NCBI GenBank assembly: GCA_036393295.1
Contig: DASWHF010000035.1
Span: 1-43,596 of the forward strand
Direction of reading: 5' to 3'
Length of the DNA stretch: 43,596 bases
DNA from: DASWHF01 sp036393295
GTDB lineage: Bacteria > Pseudomonadota > Gammaproteobacteria > Acidiferrobacterales > UBA6901
Part shown: positions 1 to 7,630 of the stretch, piece after piece
How positions within the stretch are numbered: position 1 is the first letter of the stretch
Layout of the letters: each line of letters starts with the position of its first letter
Made by a program: the position numbers and the translations under genes
The notes under the pieces: model-generated
Databases searched by the model: none
What the model saw: the letters and a program-made list of their open reading frames with translations, nothing else
What the model was told of the DNA's origin: nothing

Positions 1-459
1 GGCGATGATGAAGTTGACTTTTCGACCACCGACGGCGCCACGCCGGTTGAAACCACTTATCTCGATCCAGGAGTCTACGAAGCACGTGTTCTGGTCAAAG
101 ACAGCACCGGCAAACTGTATCAGCTCGTTCGGCCGGTCGTCGTCAAGCCGGTCGAGGCCGTCGATACCTCGCTTCAGGCAATATACCAGAACATGATCGA
201 TCACTTGCGCAATGGCGACATCGAGGGCGCGTTGCTCAATATCTCGCCGAGCATGCGCGAAAAGTATCGCGGGGTGTTTCTGGCGCTCAAGGACGATCTG
301 CCCTTGGTAGTCGATCAGATGGGTTCCCTGCATCCCGTTGCTCTCGGGGAGAACCATGCCGAATATGTGCTCATTCGTACCGAAAACGGCGAGCAGAGGG
401 GCTATTTGCTAGACTTCATCAAAGCGCAGGACGGCGTCTGGCGCATAAACGGAATGTGA
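1..459 (+). CDS. C-terminal end of a large protein with PKD/Ig-like and NTF2-like parts (5' truncated)
   Basis: The first reading frame is open from base 1 to the TGA at 457-459 (152 residues), so the gene begins outside the window. Residues 1-50 look like the last strands of a PKD or Ig-like beta domain: an acidic start (GDDEVDFSTTDG) and the pattern LDPGVYEARVLVKDSTG. From about residue 60 a helix-rich segment (AIYQNMIDHLRNGDIEGAL) followed by beta-strands resembles an NTF2-like fold and ends in WRINGM. Proteins of this build are usually exported and very long, but the export signal would lie upstream. It overlaps the next gene by four bases (GTGA), so the two are probably co-translated. 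Function is not recognised. Domain names rest on pattern resemblance only. Confidence 0.7.
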   Translation, partial: GDDEVDFSTTDGATPVETTYLDPGVYEARVLVKDSTGKLYQLVRPVVVKPVEAVDTSLQAIYQNMIDHLRNGDIEGALLNISPSMREKYRGVFLALKDDLPLVVDQMGSLHPVALGENHAEYVLIRTENGEQRGYLLDFIKAQDGVWRINGM

Positions 460-1115
460 CAATGGTTGAGCTACCACAGAAAAGGCCAGCGCGTCGAAGC
501 CGCCGGTGGATCCGAGTCACCGCCGGTATTTTTGTCTGCCTTCTCGCCGTCATTCTGTACTTCAGATTCCCGATCCAGTGGAGCAAGACCATTGTTGGAA
601 CAGTCACGATTGAAGGTAGCGGCGAACCGGTCGAAGGGGCAGTTGTGTTTCTTGTTTGGAAGGCCTCCTACGGGTGGAGCGGAACGGTGTGCGAGCATAT
701 TGAATCGACGGTGACGGACGCCCAAGGGCAATACCGCATCCCCGCCTGGATCAAGCTGGCACCCTATCCGGGCTCGTCCCGCAGAGTGCAAATCCCTATC
801 GCTTATAAGGCTGGATTTCGTTATACCGGCGCATACGACAATGATGTGTATGTAGTGCCATTTGTCGGAACAGCCAGCCAGCGAGTGGAGTATCTCGCGC
901 AATTGGCCGGCAATGCCTCCTGCTCTCCGCGCAGTCAGCGCATGAGGCAGGCGCTGCCGCCCCTCAAGGCCATGCTCGCGGAGGCCGAGTCGCTGGCATC
1001 GACAAGTGAGGACCAGGTATCGGTTTACGTCATCCGCTACGATATCGATTTTATTGAAATCGGCGGTGAGGAAATGATGCGCCAATTCCTCAGGGACCAT
1101 CCACCCGGCACTTAA
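456..1115 (+). CDS. Membrane-anchored protein with carboxypeptidase-regulatory-like domain
   Basis: A 219-residue protein. A basic N-terminus (KRPARRSRRWIR) precedes one hydrophobic segment at residues 20-37, giving a type II anchor with the rest in the periplasm. Residues 46-125 resemble a CarboxypepD_reg/CnaB-like beta sandwich: VGTVTIEGSGEPVEGAVV, then TDAQGQYRIPAW, the usual 'optional sugar-coating' layout of these domains. A helical tail follows with two cysteines' worth of spacing around NASCSPRSQRM. The start may be GTG 456, which overlaps the upstream stop, or ATG 462; neither has a clear ribosome binding site. The gene three positions downstream (3550-4443) has the same architecture, so the two look like distant paralogues flanking the phospholipase-like gene. 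Function is unknown; such domains are generally structural or adhesive. Confidence 0.65.
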   Translation: MTMVELPQKRPARRSRRWIRVTAGIFVCLLAVILYFRFPIQWSKTIVGTVTIEGSGEPVEGAVVFLVWKASYGWSGTVCEHIESTVTDAQGQYRIPAWIKLAPYPGSSRRVQIPIAYKAGFRYTGAYDNDVYVVPFVGTASQRVEYLAQLAGNASCSPRSQRMRQALPPLKAMLAEAESLASTSEDQVSVYVIRYDIDFIEIGGEEMMRQFLRDHPPGT

Positions 1116-1118
1116 GAC

Positions 1119-3536
1119 ATGAATACTCTTCGAACTTGCATAATGGCGATTGCGATGTCAAGTTATGCGGCCGCGGCCACCGCATACGAGATCCAAACAC
1201 ACTCTCGCATGACGTGGGGATCGATCATTCAGTCTGTATTGTGGGGGCCGGAAATACTTGCTGATCTCGATATTAGAAACGGATCCGACCCATTCGGCAA
1301 TCAATACTTTGTGATTCTGGATCCGAAAACGAACAATATTGAGCTTCGTGAGGTGCTCGAATACGAACTTGAAAGACGCCGTATGCCTGACATCCTTAGG
1401 CAAAGGCGGCTTTCGATCGACAGCTGGCTCGTCCGTGGCGCAATTCGCGAAGATGATTACTTGCATACCCGCATATGCTTCGCGTTTTCAGGAACTCCCC
1501 AGGAAGAGGAAGTCAGCCGCCCCCTCAGTCATTTTTACGACCCGATAGCGGGGCGTGCATTGCATCCGACAGCGGGCCATACGGAAAGATCGCCCGACTG
1601 GGGGCTGGGCACTACGGATGTGTTTTCGGATCCCGACTCGATAAATCCCAATCGGGTCAATCGCTTCACGATTCTGGACGCGCGTGAAGCGATGTATCGC
1701 GCGCTCACGGGCAGGTCGGCGATTGGAAGTACCGTGGCTCAGACCAGACAACAGCGCAATGCCTATTGGGCATCAATGTTCCGTACTCTCGGAAACGTGC
1801 TGCACCTGATCCAAGATGCCGCGCAACCTCAGCATACACGAAATGACAGTCATGCCGGTGTATGTTCTGAGCATCTTACGGGCGAGGAAAGCGTGTATGA
1901 AGAGTACACCAATGCGCGAGCGTTGCGCGAAGCGTATATCTTGCCATCGTCACGAAGTGTGGTCGTCACGACCGGCCTCCCGTATTTCGAATATCCCAAG
2001 GTAACGTTCAATGAATACAGATCATTTTTCAGCACTCGTCATCATACGACGGCGGTGCATGGGCGACTTGGCATCGCGGATTACTCCAACCGAGGGTTCT
2101 TCACCGCAGGCACAAACTTAGGCACCAATCGCTTCCAGGATCCGACCGAGAACGCCAACCTGTATGGTAGAGAGCTGCTGCCACTCAACTGGCAACATCA
2201 ACCGTTGCCATTTCCAGTGTCGCTTGAGCTCTACACTCGACCGGTCTTTGACAGTGTGACACAAACAATTCAATCCGATGTCCGTCTGACGACAAGAGGA
2301 GCATGGGATCAATTCCTGGAAGAGAGGCAGAGGGGACCCGTGTACACGCTGAATCGGTACAACTACGACCCGATGGCCGAACTGCTGATTCCGCGGGCGA
2401 CGGCATATGGAGCTGGATTCATCGATCACTTTTTCCGCGGTCGATTGGAAATTCAGCCGCCTGACGAGGGCGTATACGCCGTTATTGACCACAGTCAGAC
2501 CAACAAGAAAGACAGCGACGGATTCAAGTCCATAAAGTTGAAATTGCGAAATATCACACCTGCCATCGTGGAACCAAGCGGCACATTTCCTCAGGAAATG
2601 GCTCAGGGAACCTTGGTGGCGGTGGCGAAGTTCCGGCGAAACGTCTGTTATAAATCGGACCTCGAAGGTGAATTTCGGCCTCCGGCAAGCGAAAACGATC
2701 CCAAGCAGACGTGGAACGGATGTCTGTTAAAGGATTATCGAACTGCCGACGAAGAAATACTCGTGTCCAAGCCGATTGTCGACGTCGTTCTTTCGAGCAG
2801 TCCGGATACGCCGCCGAAGGCGTATACATTCACTTTCGAAACACCAATCCCGATCAACGCCACCGACCTCAAGCTTCAGGTCGTCTATCGTGGCGTGTTG
2901 GGCAGCGAGCAGGACGCGGTCGTGGTTGCGACCAAAGATCTACGCGAACCGACGTATTTCTCGTTTTTCAACGGCTCGGATTTCTTTATGGTAGATCGGC
3001 AGTTTTACAGCTATGCACAGATTGAAAGCGACCCCGACCTCTTTCAACGGGCCTCAGCGACCTCAGGTCTGGAGCGTTTGGATGCGCTTGACCTGACGGA
3101 TATGACGTTCTGGTTCAAGCCGACGAAACCCGTGCTTGCTGTCGCGCATTTGGCGCCCGGAACATATTTTCGTGTCTCCTATTTAACCGATTCGGATGAT
3201 GTGAAAATAAACTATCGAGGAATCGGTTATCGGCATACGCAATATCTAATAGGGGTCCATGAAACCGGGCTGATCATTACCAGCGCATCTACAAACGTCG
3301 AGTCAAAAAAGAACTACACTGAATTTCAGGCCGTGAATCGCTGGCTTTCACTTCCGGAGGATATCGCGGCGCCGGTTCGGCGTGCCCGGAGCCATTACTT
3401 CTGGCAAGAAGAGTACTTCTTTCAGCACAACGAAGGTGCCACTGCAACGATACCCAAGGATATCGCAAGCTCAGAGATCGACAAGCTGCCTCCGGCCGTC
3501 GAAGTGAATCCGAAGACGATCAGGGTGGTATTCTAG
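1119..3536 (+). CDS. Secreted protein with zinc-dependent phospholipase C/P1-nuclease-like domain
   Basis: An 805-residue protein with a signal peptide (residues 1-22, cleavage near ATA/YEI). The N-terminal third carries the spaced ligand pattern of the alpha-helical zinc-dependent phospholipase C fold: His28 just after the mature N-terminus, ED112-113 and His116, HFYDP at 138-142, and LGNVLHLIQDAAQPQHTRND at 224-243 with His229, Asp233 and His239. The segment DHFFRGRLE closes the helical part. The remaining half is beta-rich and not recognised; it could be a binding or anchoring module. The order His, Asp, His, HxxxD, His is what the family uses to hold three zinc ions, so metal-dependent hydrolysis of a phosphoester outside the cytoplasm is the best inference; substrate is unknown. 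Base composition is clearly lower in G+C than the housekeeping genes to the right, suggesting acquisition. It sits 3 bases after the previous gene's stop. Confidence 0.7.
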   Translation: MNTLRTCIMAIAMSSYAAAATAYEIQTHSRMTWGSIIQSVLWGPEILADLDIRNGSDPFGNQYFVILDPKTNNIELREVLEYELERRRMPDILRQRRLSIDSWLVRGAIREDDYLHTRICFAFSGTPQEEEVSRPLSHFYDPIAGRALHPTAGHTERSPDWGLGTTDVFSDPDSINPNRVNRFTILDAREAMYRALTGRSAIGSTVAQTRQQRNAYWASMFRTLGNVLHLIQDAAQPQHTRNDSHAGVCSEHLTGEESVYEEYTNARALREAYILPSSRSVVVTTGLPYFEYPKVTFNEYRSFFSTRHHTTAVHGRLGIADYSNRGFFTAGTNLGTNRFQDPTENANLYGRELLPLNWQHQPLPFPVSLELYTRPVFDSVTQTIQSDVRLTTRGAWDQFLEERQRGPVYTLNRYNYDPMAELLIPRATAYGAGFIDHFFRGRLEIQPPDEGVYAVIDHSQTNKKDSDGFKSIKLKLRNITPAIVEPSGTFPQEMAQGTLVAVAKFRRNVCYKSDLEGEFRPPASENDPKQTWNGCLLKDYRTADEEILVSKPIVDVVLSSSPDTPPKAYTFTFETPIPINATDLKLQVVYRGVLGSEQDAVVVATKDLREPTYFSFFNGSDFFMVDRQFYSYAQIESDPDLFQRASATSGLERLDALDLTDMTFWFKPTKPVLAVAHLAPGTYFRVSYLTDSDDVKINYRGIGYRHTQYLIGVHETGLIITSASTNVESKKNYTEFQAVNRWLSLPEDIAAPVRRARSHYFWQEEYFFQHNEGATATIPKDIASSEIDKLPPAVEVNPKTIRVVF

Positions 3537-3549
3537 GAGAATTTTCTCG

Positions 3550-4443
3550 GTGCAGAAAATCCTCAGGTGTTTGACCTTCGTGCTGGCCATCTCGGTCGCC
3601 GGCCCTATGGCCGCGTGGGCCCAGGACAACGATCGGCATCGATACCTTGCCACCGAGTTTAGTGGCCGCGTGCTCGACCCTTTCACCCAGGAACCGATCC
3701 AGGGGGCTGTCGTCAGTGCGTCGTGGGTCCTGGTGTCGTCCGCTGGAACCACAATAGCCGATGGGTCGCCGCGGCTCTATACAGAACAAGTGCAAACCGA
3801 CGCGGACGGGCGTTTTCGGATAGCCGGATGGAAAGGGGGGCTATCCGCTCCGTCGGGATGGATGCTCGCGAGCGGACTTGACCCTATGATTCGTGTGTAC
3901 AAGAACGGATATGAGCATCGCGAGCTTCGTGGCATTAGTCCGGCGGCTATGGTAGCCAGTCGTGGCTCCGGTCGTCCTCGCTCAACGGGTGGTGCTGATT
4001 TGGATCCAGAGAGAATATACCTGCGCAGGCTCGGCAGCGGCCCAGGACGACGAGCCGAGCCACGCAGTGCGGACCAGTTGGACGAATGGCAGATCTGGCG
4101 ACAGCATTTCGAGGAGGAGCTCGCGGCCTCAAAATGGACGGCGCGAAGCGGTCGTTCCGCCAAGAATCAGCGATTGTTGTACGAACTGATTGCGTCCAAC
4201 TGCAGGGAAGTCGCTCCTGAGGTGCGCGATCAAATTTGCGTATCCGAAAAATCGGACGAAGCCAAGCTAATGAAGGCCGTGATCACGCCGGCACGGCACG
4301 TTGCCCCCGAATTTCCTGGAGTGCCGAATTCTGCAACAGAATCACCACCCAATCCACGTTCCGGCAAGCTCGAAGGGCGAGCACCTTATGCCGACAAGAC
4401 AAACATCGGCTCGAAACCGTCGGCCGCTGATCAAGGGCAGTAA
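3550..4443 (+). CDS. Secreted protein with carboxypeptidase-regulatory-like domain
   Basis: A 297-residue protein starting at GTG 3550, with AGGAGA at 3535-3540 as ribosome binding site. Residues 1-24 form a signal peptide ending in AWA before QDNDRH. Residues 38-120 repeat the beta-domain pattern of the gene at 456-1115: SGRVLDPFTQEPIQGAVV, then TDADGRFRIAGW. The rest is polar and helix-rich, with a low-complexity Arg/Ser/Gly stretch (around residues 135-180), a segment NQRLLYELIASNCREVAPEV, and a disordered proline/lysine end. No catalytic motif was seen. It is the last gene of the four-gene cassette; the next gene is convergent and of different composition. It probably acts with the phospholipase-like protein in the periplasm or at the cell surface, an inference from gene order only. 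Confidence 0.65.
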   Translation: MQKILRCLTFVLAISVAGPMAAWAQDNDRHRYLATEFSGRVLDPFTQEPIQGAVVSASWVLVSSAGTTIADGSPRLYTEQVQTDADGRFRIAGWKGGLSAPSGWMLASGLDPMIRVYKNGYEHRELRGISPAAMVASRGSGRPRSTGGADLDPERIYLRRLGSGPGRRAEPRSADQLDEWQIWRQHFEEELAASKWTARSGRSAKNQRLLYELIASNCREVAPEVRDQICVSEKSDEAKLMKAVITPARHVAPEFPGVPNSATESPPNPRSGKLEGRAPYADKTNIGSKPSAADQGQ

Positions 4444-4507
4444 TCGGGATCGATGCAGGTTTTGTGTGATATCCAAGGGCGGGTTTCAACGTACGCTGTG
4501 GTCGAAC

Positions 4508-5614
4508 TTACATTCCTTGTCGCTGGTGATCTCGGTGCGGTGCGGTATGGCGCGCTAGCGCCCACCGTACGTGCTCCCGCACCAACTCCGAAGAATGATC
4601 CACCCGCGCGCGCAGCGCGCCGACCACCGCGTCCGAGGTCGGCGCGTTGCCGAGCGCGACGGCGATGTTGCGCAGCCAGCAGTCGTGGCCGATGCGGCGG
4701 ATCGCCGAGCCCTCGGTGTATTTCAGGAACTCGTCCTCGCTCCAGGCGAACAGATCGACCAGCCGCGGGGCGTCGAGGCCGTGGCGCGGGGCGAAGTCCG
4801 GTTCGGCGGCGAGCTCGGCGTAGCGGTTCCAGGGGCAGACCATCTGGCAGTCGTCGCAGCCGTAGATGCGGTTGCCGATCAGCGGCCGCAGGTCCTCCGG
4901 GATGCTGCCGCGCAGCTCGATGGTGAGATAGGAGATGCAGCGGCGCGCGTCGAGCTCGTAGGGCGCGACGATGGCGCCGGTCGGGCAGGCGTCGAGGCAG
5001 GCGCGGCAGGTGCCGCAGTGGTCGCTCGCCGGCGCGTCGACCGGCAGCGGCAGGTCGACGTAGAGCTCGCCGAGAAAGAACCAGGAACCGGCGTCGCGCG
5101 CCAGCAGGTTGGTGTGCTTGCCGATCCAGCCGAGGCCGGCGCGCTCGGCGAGCGCCTTCTCCAGGACCGGCGCGCTGTCGGTGAAGGCGCGGTAGCCGTA
5201 CGGCCCGACCGCGCGGCCGATGCGCTCGGCGAGGCGTTGCAGCCGGGTGCGCAGGAGCTTGTGGTAGTCGCGGCCGAGCGCATAGCGCGAGACGAAGCCG
5301 AGCGCGGCGTCGTTCAATACCGCGTCAATGGCGGCGCCGCCCGGCGGTAAATAATTCATGCGCGCGGAGATCACCCGCACCGTGCCGGGGACCAGCTCGG
5401 CCGGGCGGCTGCGGCGCGTGCCGTGGCGCTCCATATAGGCCATCTCGCCGTGACGCCCGCGGCCGAGCCAGTCGAGCAGGCGCGCCTCGGCGGTGCCGAG
5501 ATCCGTGTCGCCGATGCCGACCCGGTCGAAGCCGAGCTCCCGCCCCCAGGCCTTGATATCGCGCGCGAGCCCGGCGAGGTCGGGTTGCGAGGGTGTGGCA
5601 TCGGCGGATGGCAT
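4508..5614 (-). CDS. queG: Epoxyqueuosine reductase QueG
   Basis: Catalyses the last step of queuosine synthesis, reducing epoxyqueuosine in the wobble position of GUN-anticodon tRNAs; a cytoplasmic cobalamin and double [4Fe-4S] enzyme. The two ferredoxin-like cysteine clusters are intact: CGTCRACLDACPTG and, after the strand-swapped spacer, CDDCQMVCPWNR. ISARMNYLPPG and YGRDYHKLLR are family signatures. The start at ATG 5612-5614 is preferred because AGGAG lies seven bases before it; an in-frame ATG at 5644 would add ten residues. At 368 residues it is of normal size. It is divergent from nnr, matching the E. coli yjeS/yjeF neighbourhood. It converges on the accessory cassette across a 64-base gap (4444-4507) in which no terminator was seen. 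Confidence 0.95.
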   Translation of the reverse strand: MPSADATPSQPDLAGLARDIKAWGRELGFDRVGIGDTDLGTAEARLLDWLGRGRHGEMAYMERHGTRRSRPAELVPGTVRVISARMNYLPPGGAAIDAVLNDAALGFVSRYALGRDYHKLLRTRLQRLAERIGRAVGPYGYRAFTDSAPVLEKALAERAGLGWIGKHTNLLARDAGSWFFLGELYVDLPLPVDAPASDHCGTCRACLDACPTGAIVAPYELDARRCISYLTIELRGSIPEDLRPLIGNRIYGCDDCQMVCPWNRYAELAAEPDFAPRHGLDAPRLVDLFAWSEDEFLKYTEGSAIRRIGHDCWLRNIAVALGNAPTSDAVVGALRARVDHSSELVREHVRWALARHTAPHRDHQRQGM

Positions 5615-5666
5615 GACGGGCTCCTGGCGGCTGCACAAGGTCATTCCGTGTCTGGCCGCGAGCCAC

Positions 5667-5672
5667 TATGAT
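5667..5672 (+). promoter_or_regulatory. Candidate -10 box of nnr
   Basis: TATGAT lies six bases before the nnr ATG. A transcript initiated at the usual distance would begin on or next to the start codon, so the mRNA could be leaderless; no Shine-Dalgarno sequence precedes the ATG. No good -35 box was seen at 17 bases upstream (TTCCGT). Confidence 0.4.
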
Positions 5673-5678
5673 AGTCGC

Positions 5679-7181
5679 ATGCCGCCGCTGCCCGAAGCCC
5701 TGTATCGCGCCGCCGACGCCCGCACCGCGGATGCGCGCGCCGTCGAGCAATATCACGTCGCCGGCGCGCGCCTCATGGGCCGCGCCGGGCAGGCGGCCTT
5801 CGAGCTGCTGCGCCAGCGCTGGCCGCGCGCGCGGCGCATCGCGCTGGTCTGCGGGCCGGGCAATAACGGCGGCGACGGCTTCGTCATCGCCGATCTCCTC
5901 CGCGACGCCGGGCTGACACCCGTGGTCATGGTCGCCGATCCGGCCGCCGTGTGGCGCGGCGACGCCGGCGACGCGCGTATCGCGCTGGAGCGCGACGGGA
6001 TCGTCGCCCATCCGTTCGCGGCCGCCGCGCTGAGCGACTGCGAGCTCATCGTCGACGCGCTGTTCGGCACCGGCCTGACGCGGCCGCTGGAGGAACCCTG
6101 GCGCGGCATGATCGAGGCCATCAATGCCAGCGACCTGCCGGTATTGGCCATCGATCTGCCGTCCGGACTGCACGCCGACACCGGCCGGGTGCTGGGCGCG
6201 GCGGTGCGCGCCAGCGCCACGATCAGCTTCATCGCCCTCAAGGCCGGGACCTTCACCGGCAGCGGCCGCGCGCACGCCGGCGAGATCGCCTTCCATGACC
6301 TGCGCCTGCCGGCCGGCGTGCTCGACGGCCTCACGCCGCTGGCGCGGCGCATCACGCCGGCCAACCTGTCCGGTCTGCTGGCGCCGCGGGCGCGTGACGC
6401 CCACAAGGGCAGCGTCGGCCGGGTGCTGGTGGTGGCCGGTGCGGCCGGCATGCCGGGCGCGGCGCGCCTCACCGGCGAGGCCGCCTACCGCAGCGGCGCG
6501 GGGCTGGTCACGGTGGTCACCGATCCGGCGCACGCCGCGCAGATCGCCGCCGCCCGCCCGGAGCTGATCGCCCAGGGCGCCGCGTCCTCGGCCGGGCTCG
6601 ACGAGCCCCTGGCGCGCGCCCACGCCGTGGTCATCGGTCCGGGCCTGGGGCACGGTGACTGGGGCCGGTCGCTGTTCGAACGCACGCTCGAGGCGCGAGC
6701 GCCGCTCACGCTCGATGCCGACGCCCTGAACCTCCTGGCCCGCGAGCCGGTGCGGCGCGACGACTGGGTGCTGACGCCCCACGCCGGCGAGGCGGCGCGC
6801 CTGCTCGGTTGCGGCGTGGATGAGGTCGAGGCCGACCGCTTCGGCGTCGCGCGCGCGATCGTCGAGCGGTATGGCGGCGTGTGCGTGCTGAAGGGGCCGG
6901 GCAGCCTGATCGCCGGTCCGGCCGCTGAGCCGCTGTGGTTGTGCGACGCCGGCAATCCGGGGCTGGCCACCGGTGGCAGCGGCGACGTGCTGGCGGGCGC
7001 GATCGGCGCCTTGCTCGCGCAGGGGCTCGCGCCGGTGGACGCGGCGCGCGTCGCGGTCTGGTGTCACGCGCGCGCCGGCGACCGCCTGGCGGCCGTCCAC
7101 GGCGAGCGCGGCCTGCTCGCCGGCGATCTGCCGCCGGCGCTGCGCGCCGAACTGAATGCGCTGGTGACGGTGTGCGCCTGA
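5679..7181 (+). CDS. nnr: Bifunctional NAD(P)H-hydrate epimerase / ADP-dependent dehydratase
   Basis: Repairs hydrated NADH and NADPH (NADHX/NADPHX). The N-terminal YjeF-type epimerase domain (residues about 1-215) has the loop VCGPGNNGGDGFVIADLL near residue 58 and the catalytic region VDALFGTGLTR. The C-terminal ribokinase-like dehydratase domain (about 230-500) shows the HKGSVGRVLVVAG start and the NPGLATGGSGD motif at 426-436, with Asp436 as the expected catalytic residue. The 500-residue length matches the fused enzyme of E. coli (YjeF). Start ATG 5679 is chosen because the domain begins there; an upstream in-frame ATG at 5493 would run back across queG. Its stop overlaps the tsaE start region. 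Confidence 0.95.
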   Translation: MPPLPEALYRAADARTADARAVEQYHVAGARLMGRAGQAAFELLRQRWPRARRIALVCGPGNNGGDGFVIADLLRDAGLTPVVMVADPAAVWRGDAGDARIALERDGIVAHPFAAAALSDCELIVDALFGTGLTRPLEEPWRGMIEAINASDLPVLAIDLPSGLHADTGRVLGAAVRASATISFIALKAGTFTGSGRAHAGEIAFHDLRLPAGVLDGLTPLARRITPANLSGLLAPRARDAHKGSVGRVLVVAGAAGMPGAARLTGEAAYRSGAGLVTVVTDPAHAAQIAAARPELIAQGAASSAGLDEPLARAHAVVIGPGLGHGDWGRSLFERTLEARAPLTLDADALNLLAREPVRRDDWVLTPHAGEAARLLGCGVDEVEADRFGVARAIVERYGGVCVLKGPGSLIAGPAAEPLWLCDAGNPGLATGGSGDVLAGAIGALLAQGLAPVDAARVAVWCHARAGDRLAAVHGERGLLAGDLPPALRAELNALVTVCA

Positions 7182-7630
7182 GCGTGCGCGCCGGCGACGC
7201 TCAGGCGATGGAGGCGCTCGGCGCGCACGCCGCGTCCGGGCTCACGGCCGGCATGGTCGTGCACCTGCACGGCCCGCTCGGCGCCGGCAAGACCACCCTG
7301 ATCCGCGGCATGCTGCGTGCGCTCGGCGCCGGCGGCGCGGTGAAGAGCCCCACCTATACCCTGGTCGAGCCCTACACGCTCGGCGACCGGCGGCTTTTCC
7401 ACTTCGATCTCTACCGCATGCGCGATGCCGAGGAGCTGGAATTCCTCGGCATTCGTGATTATCTTGAAGGAAGCGGGATCTGCCTCATCGAATGGGCCGA
7501 GCGCGGCGCCGGCGTGCTGCCCGCGCCCGATGTTGACGTTTATATAGAACCGGGTGAATATGGCCGCACCGTGCATTGGGTCGCACACACCGACAACGGC
7601 GCAACACTCGTCGGCGGACTGACATCATGA
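7172..7630 (+). CDS. tsaE: tRNA threonylcarbamoyladenosine ATPase TsaE
   Basis: ATPase partner of TsaB and TsaD in making t6A37 on ANN-decoding tRNAs. A Walker A motif GPLGAGKTT occupies residues 34-42, followed by the family signature SPTYTLVEPY and HFDLYRM; EWAER near the C-terminus is the usual TsaE WPE/EWAER segment. The GTG start at 7172 lies inside the last codons of nnr and gives 152 residues, the normal size; reading further upstream would add a long arginine-rich out-of-frame shadow of nnr. The stop overlaps the amiC start (ATGA). Order nnr-tsaE-amidase is the same as yjeF-yjeE-amiB in E. coli. Confidence 0.95.
   Translation: MRLSVRAGDAQAMEALGAHAASGLTAGMVVHLHGPLGAGKTTLIRGMLRALGAGGAVKSPTYTLVEPYTLGDRRLFHFDLYRMRDAEELEFLGIRDYLEGSGICLIEWAERGAGVLPAPDVDVYIEPGEYGRTVHWVAHTDNGATLVGGLTS

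Noticed and set aside
5325..7100. Long minus-strand open frame opposite nnr
   Set aside because: Arginine/alanine-rich shadow of GC-rich codons; nnr on the plus strand is a full known enzyme.
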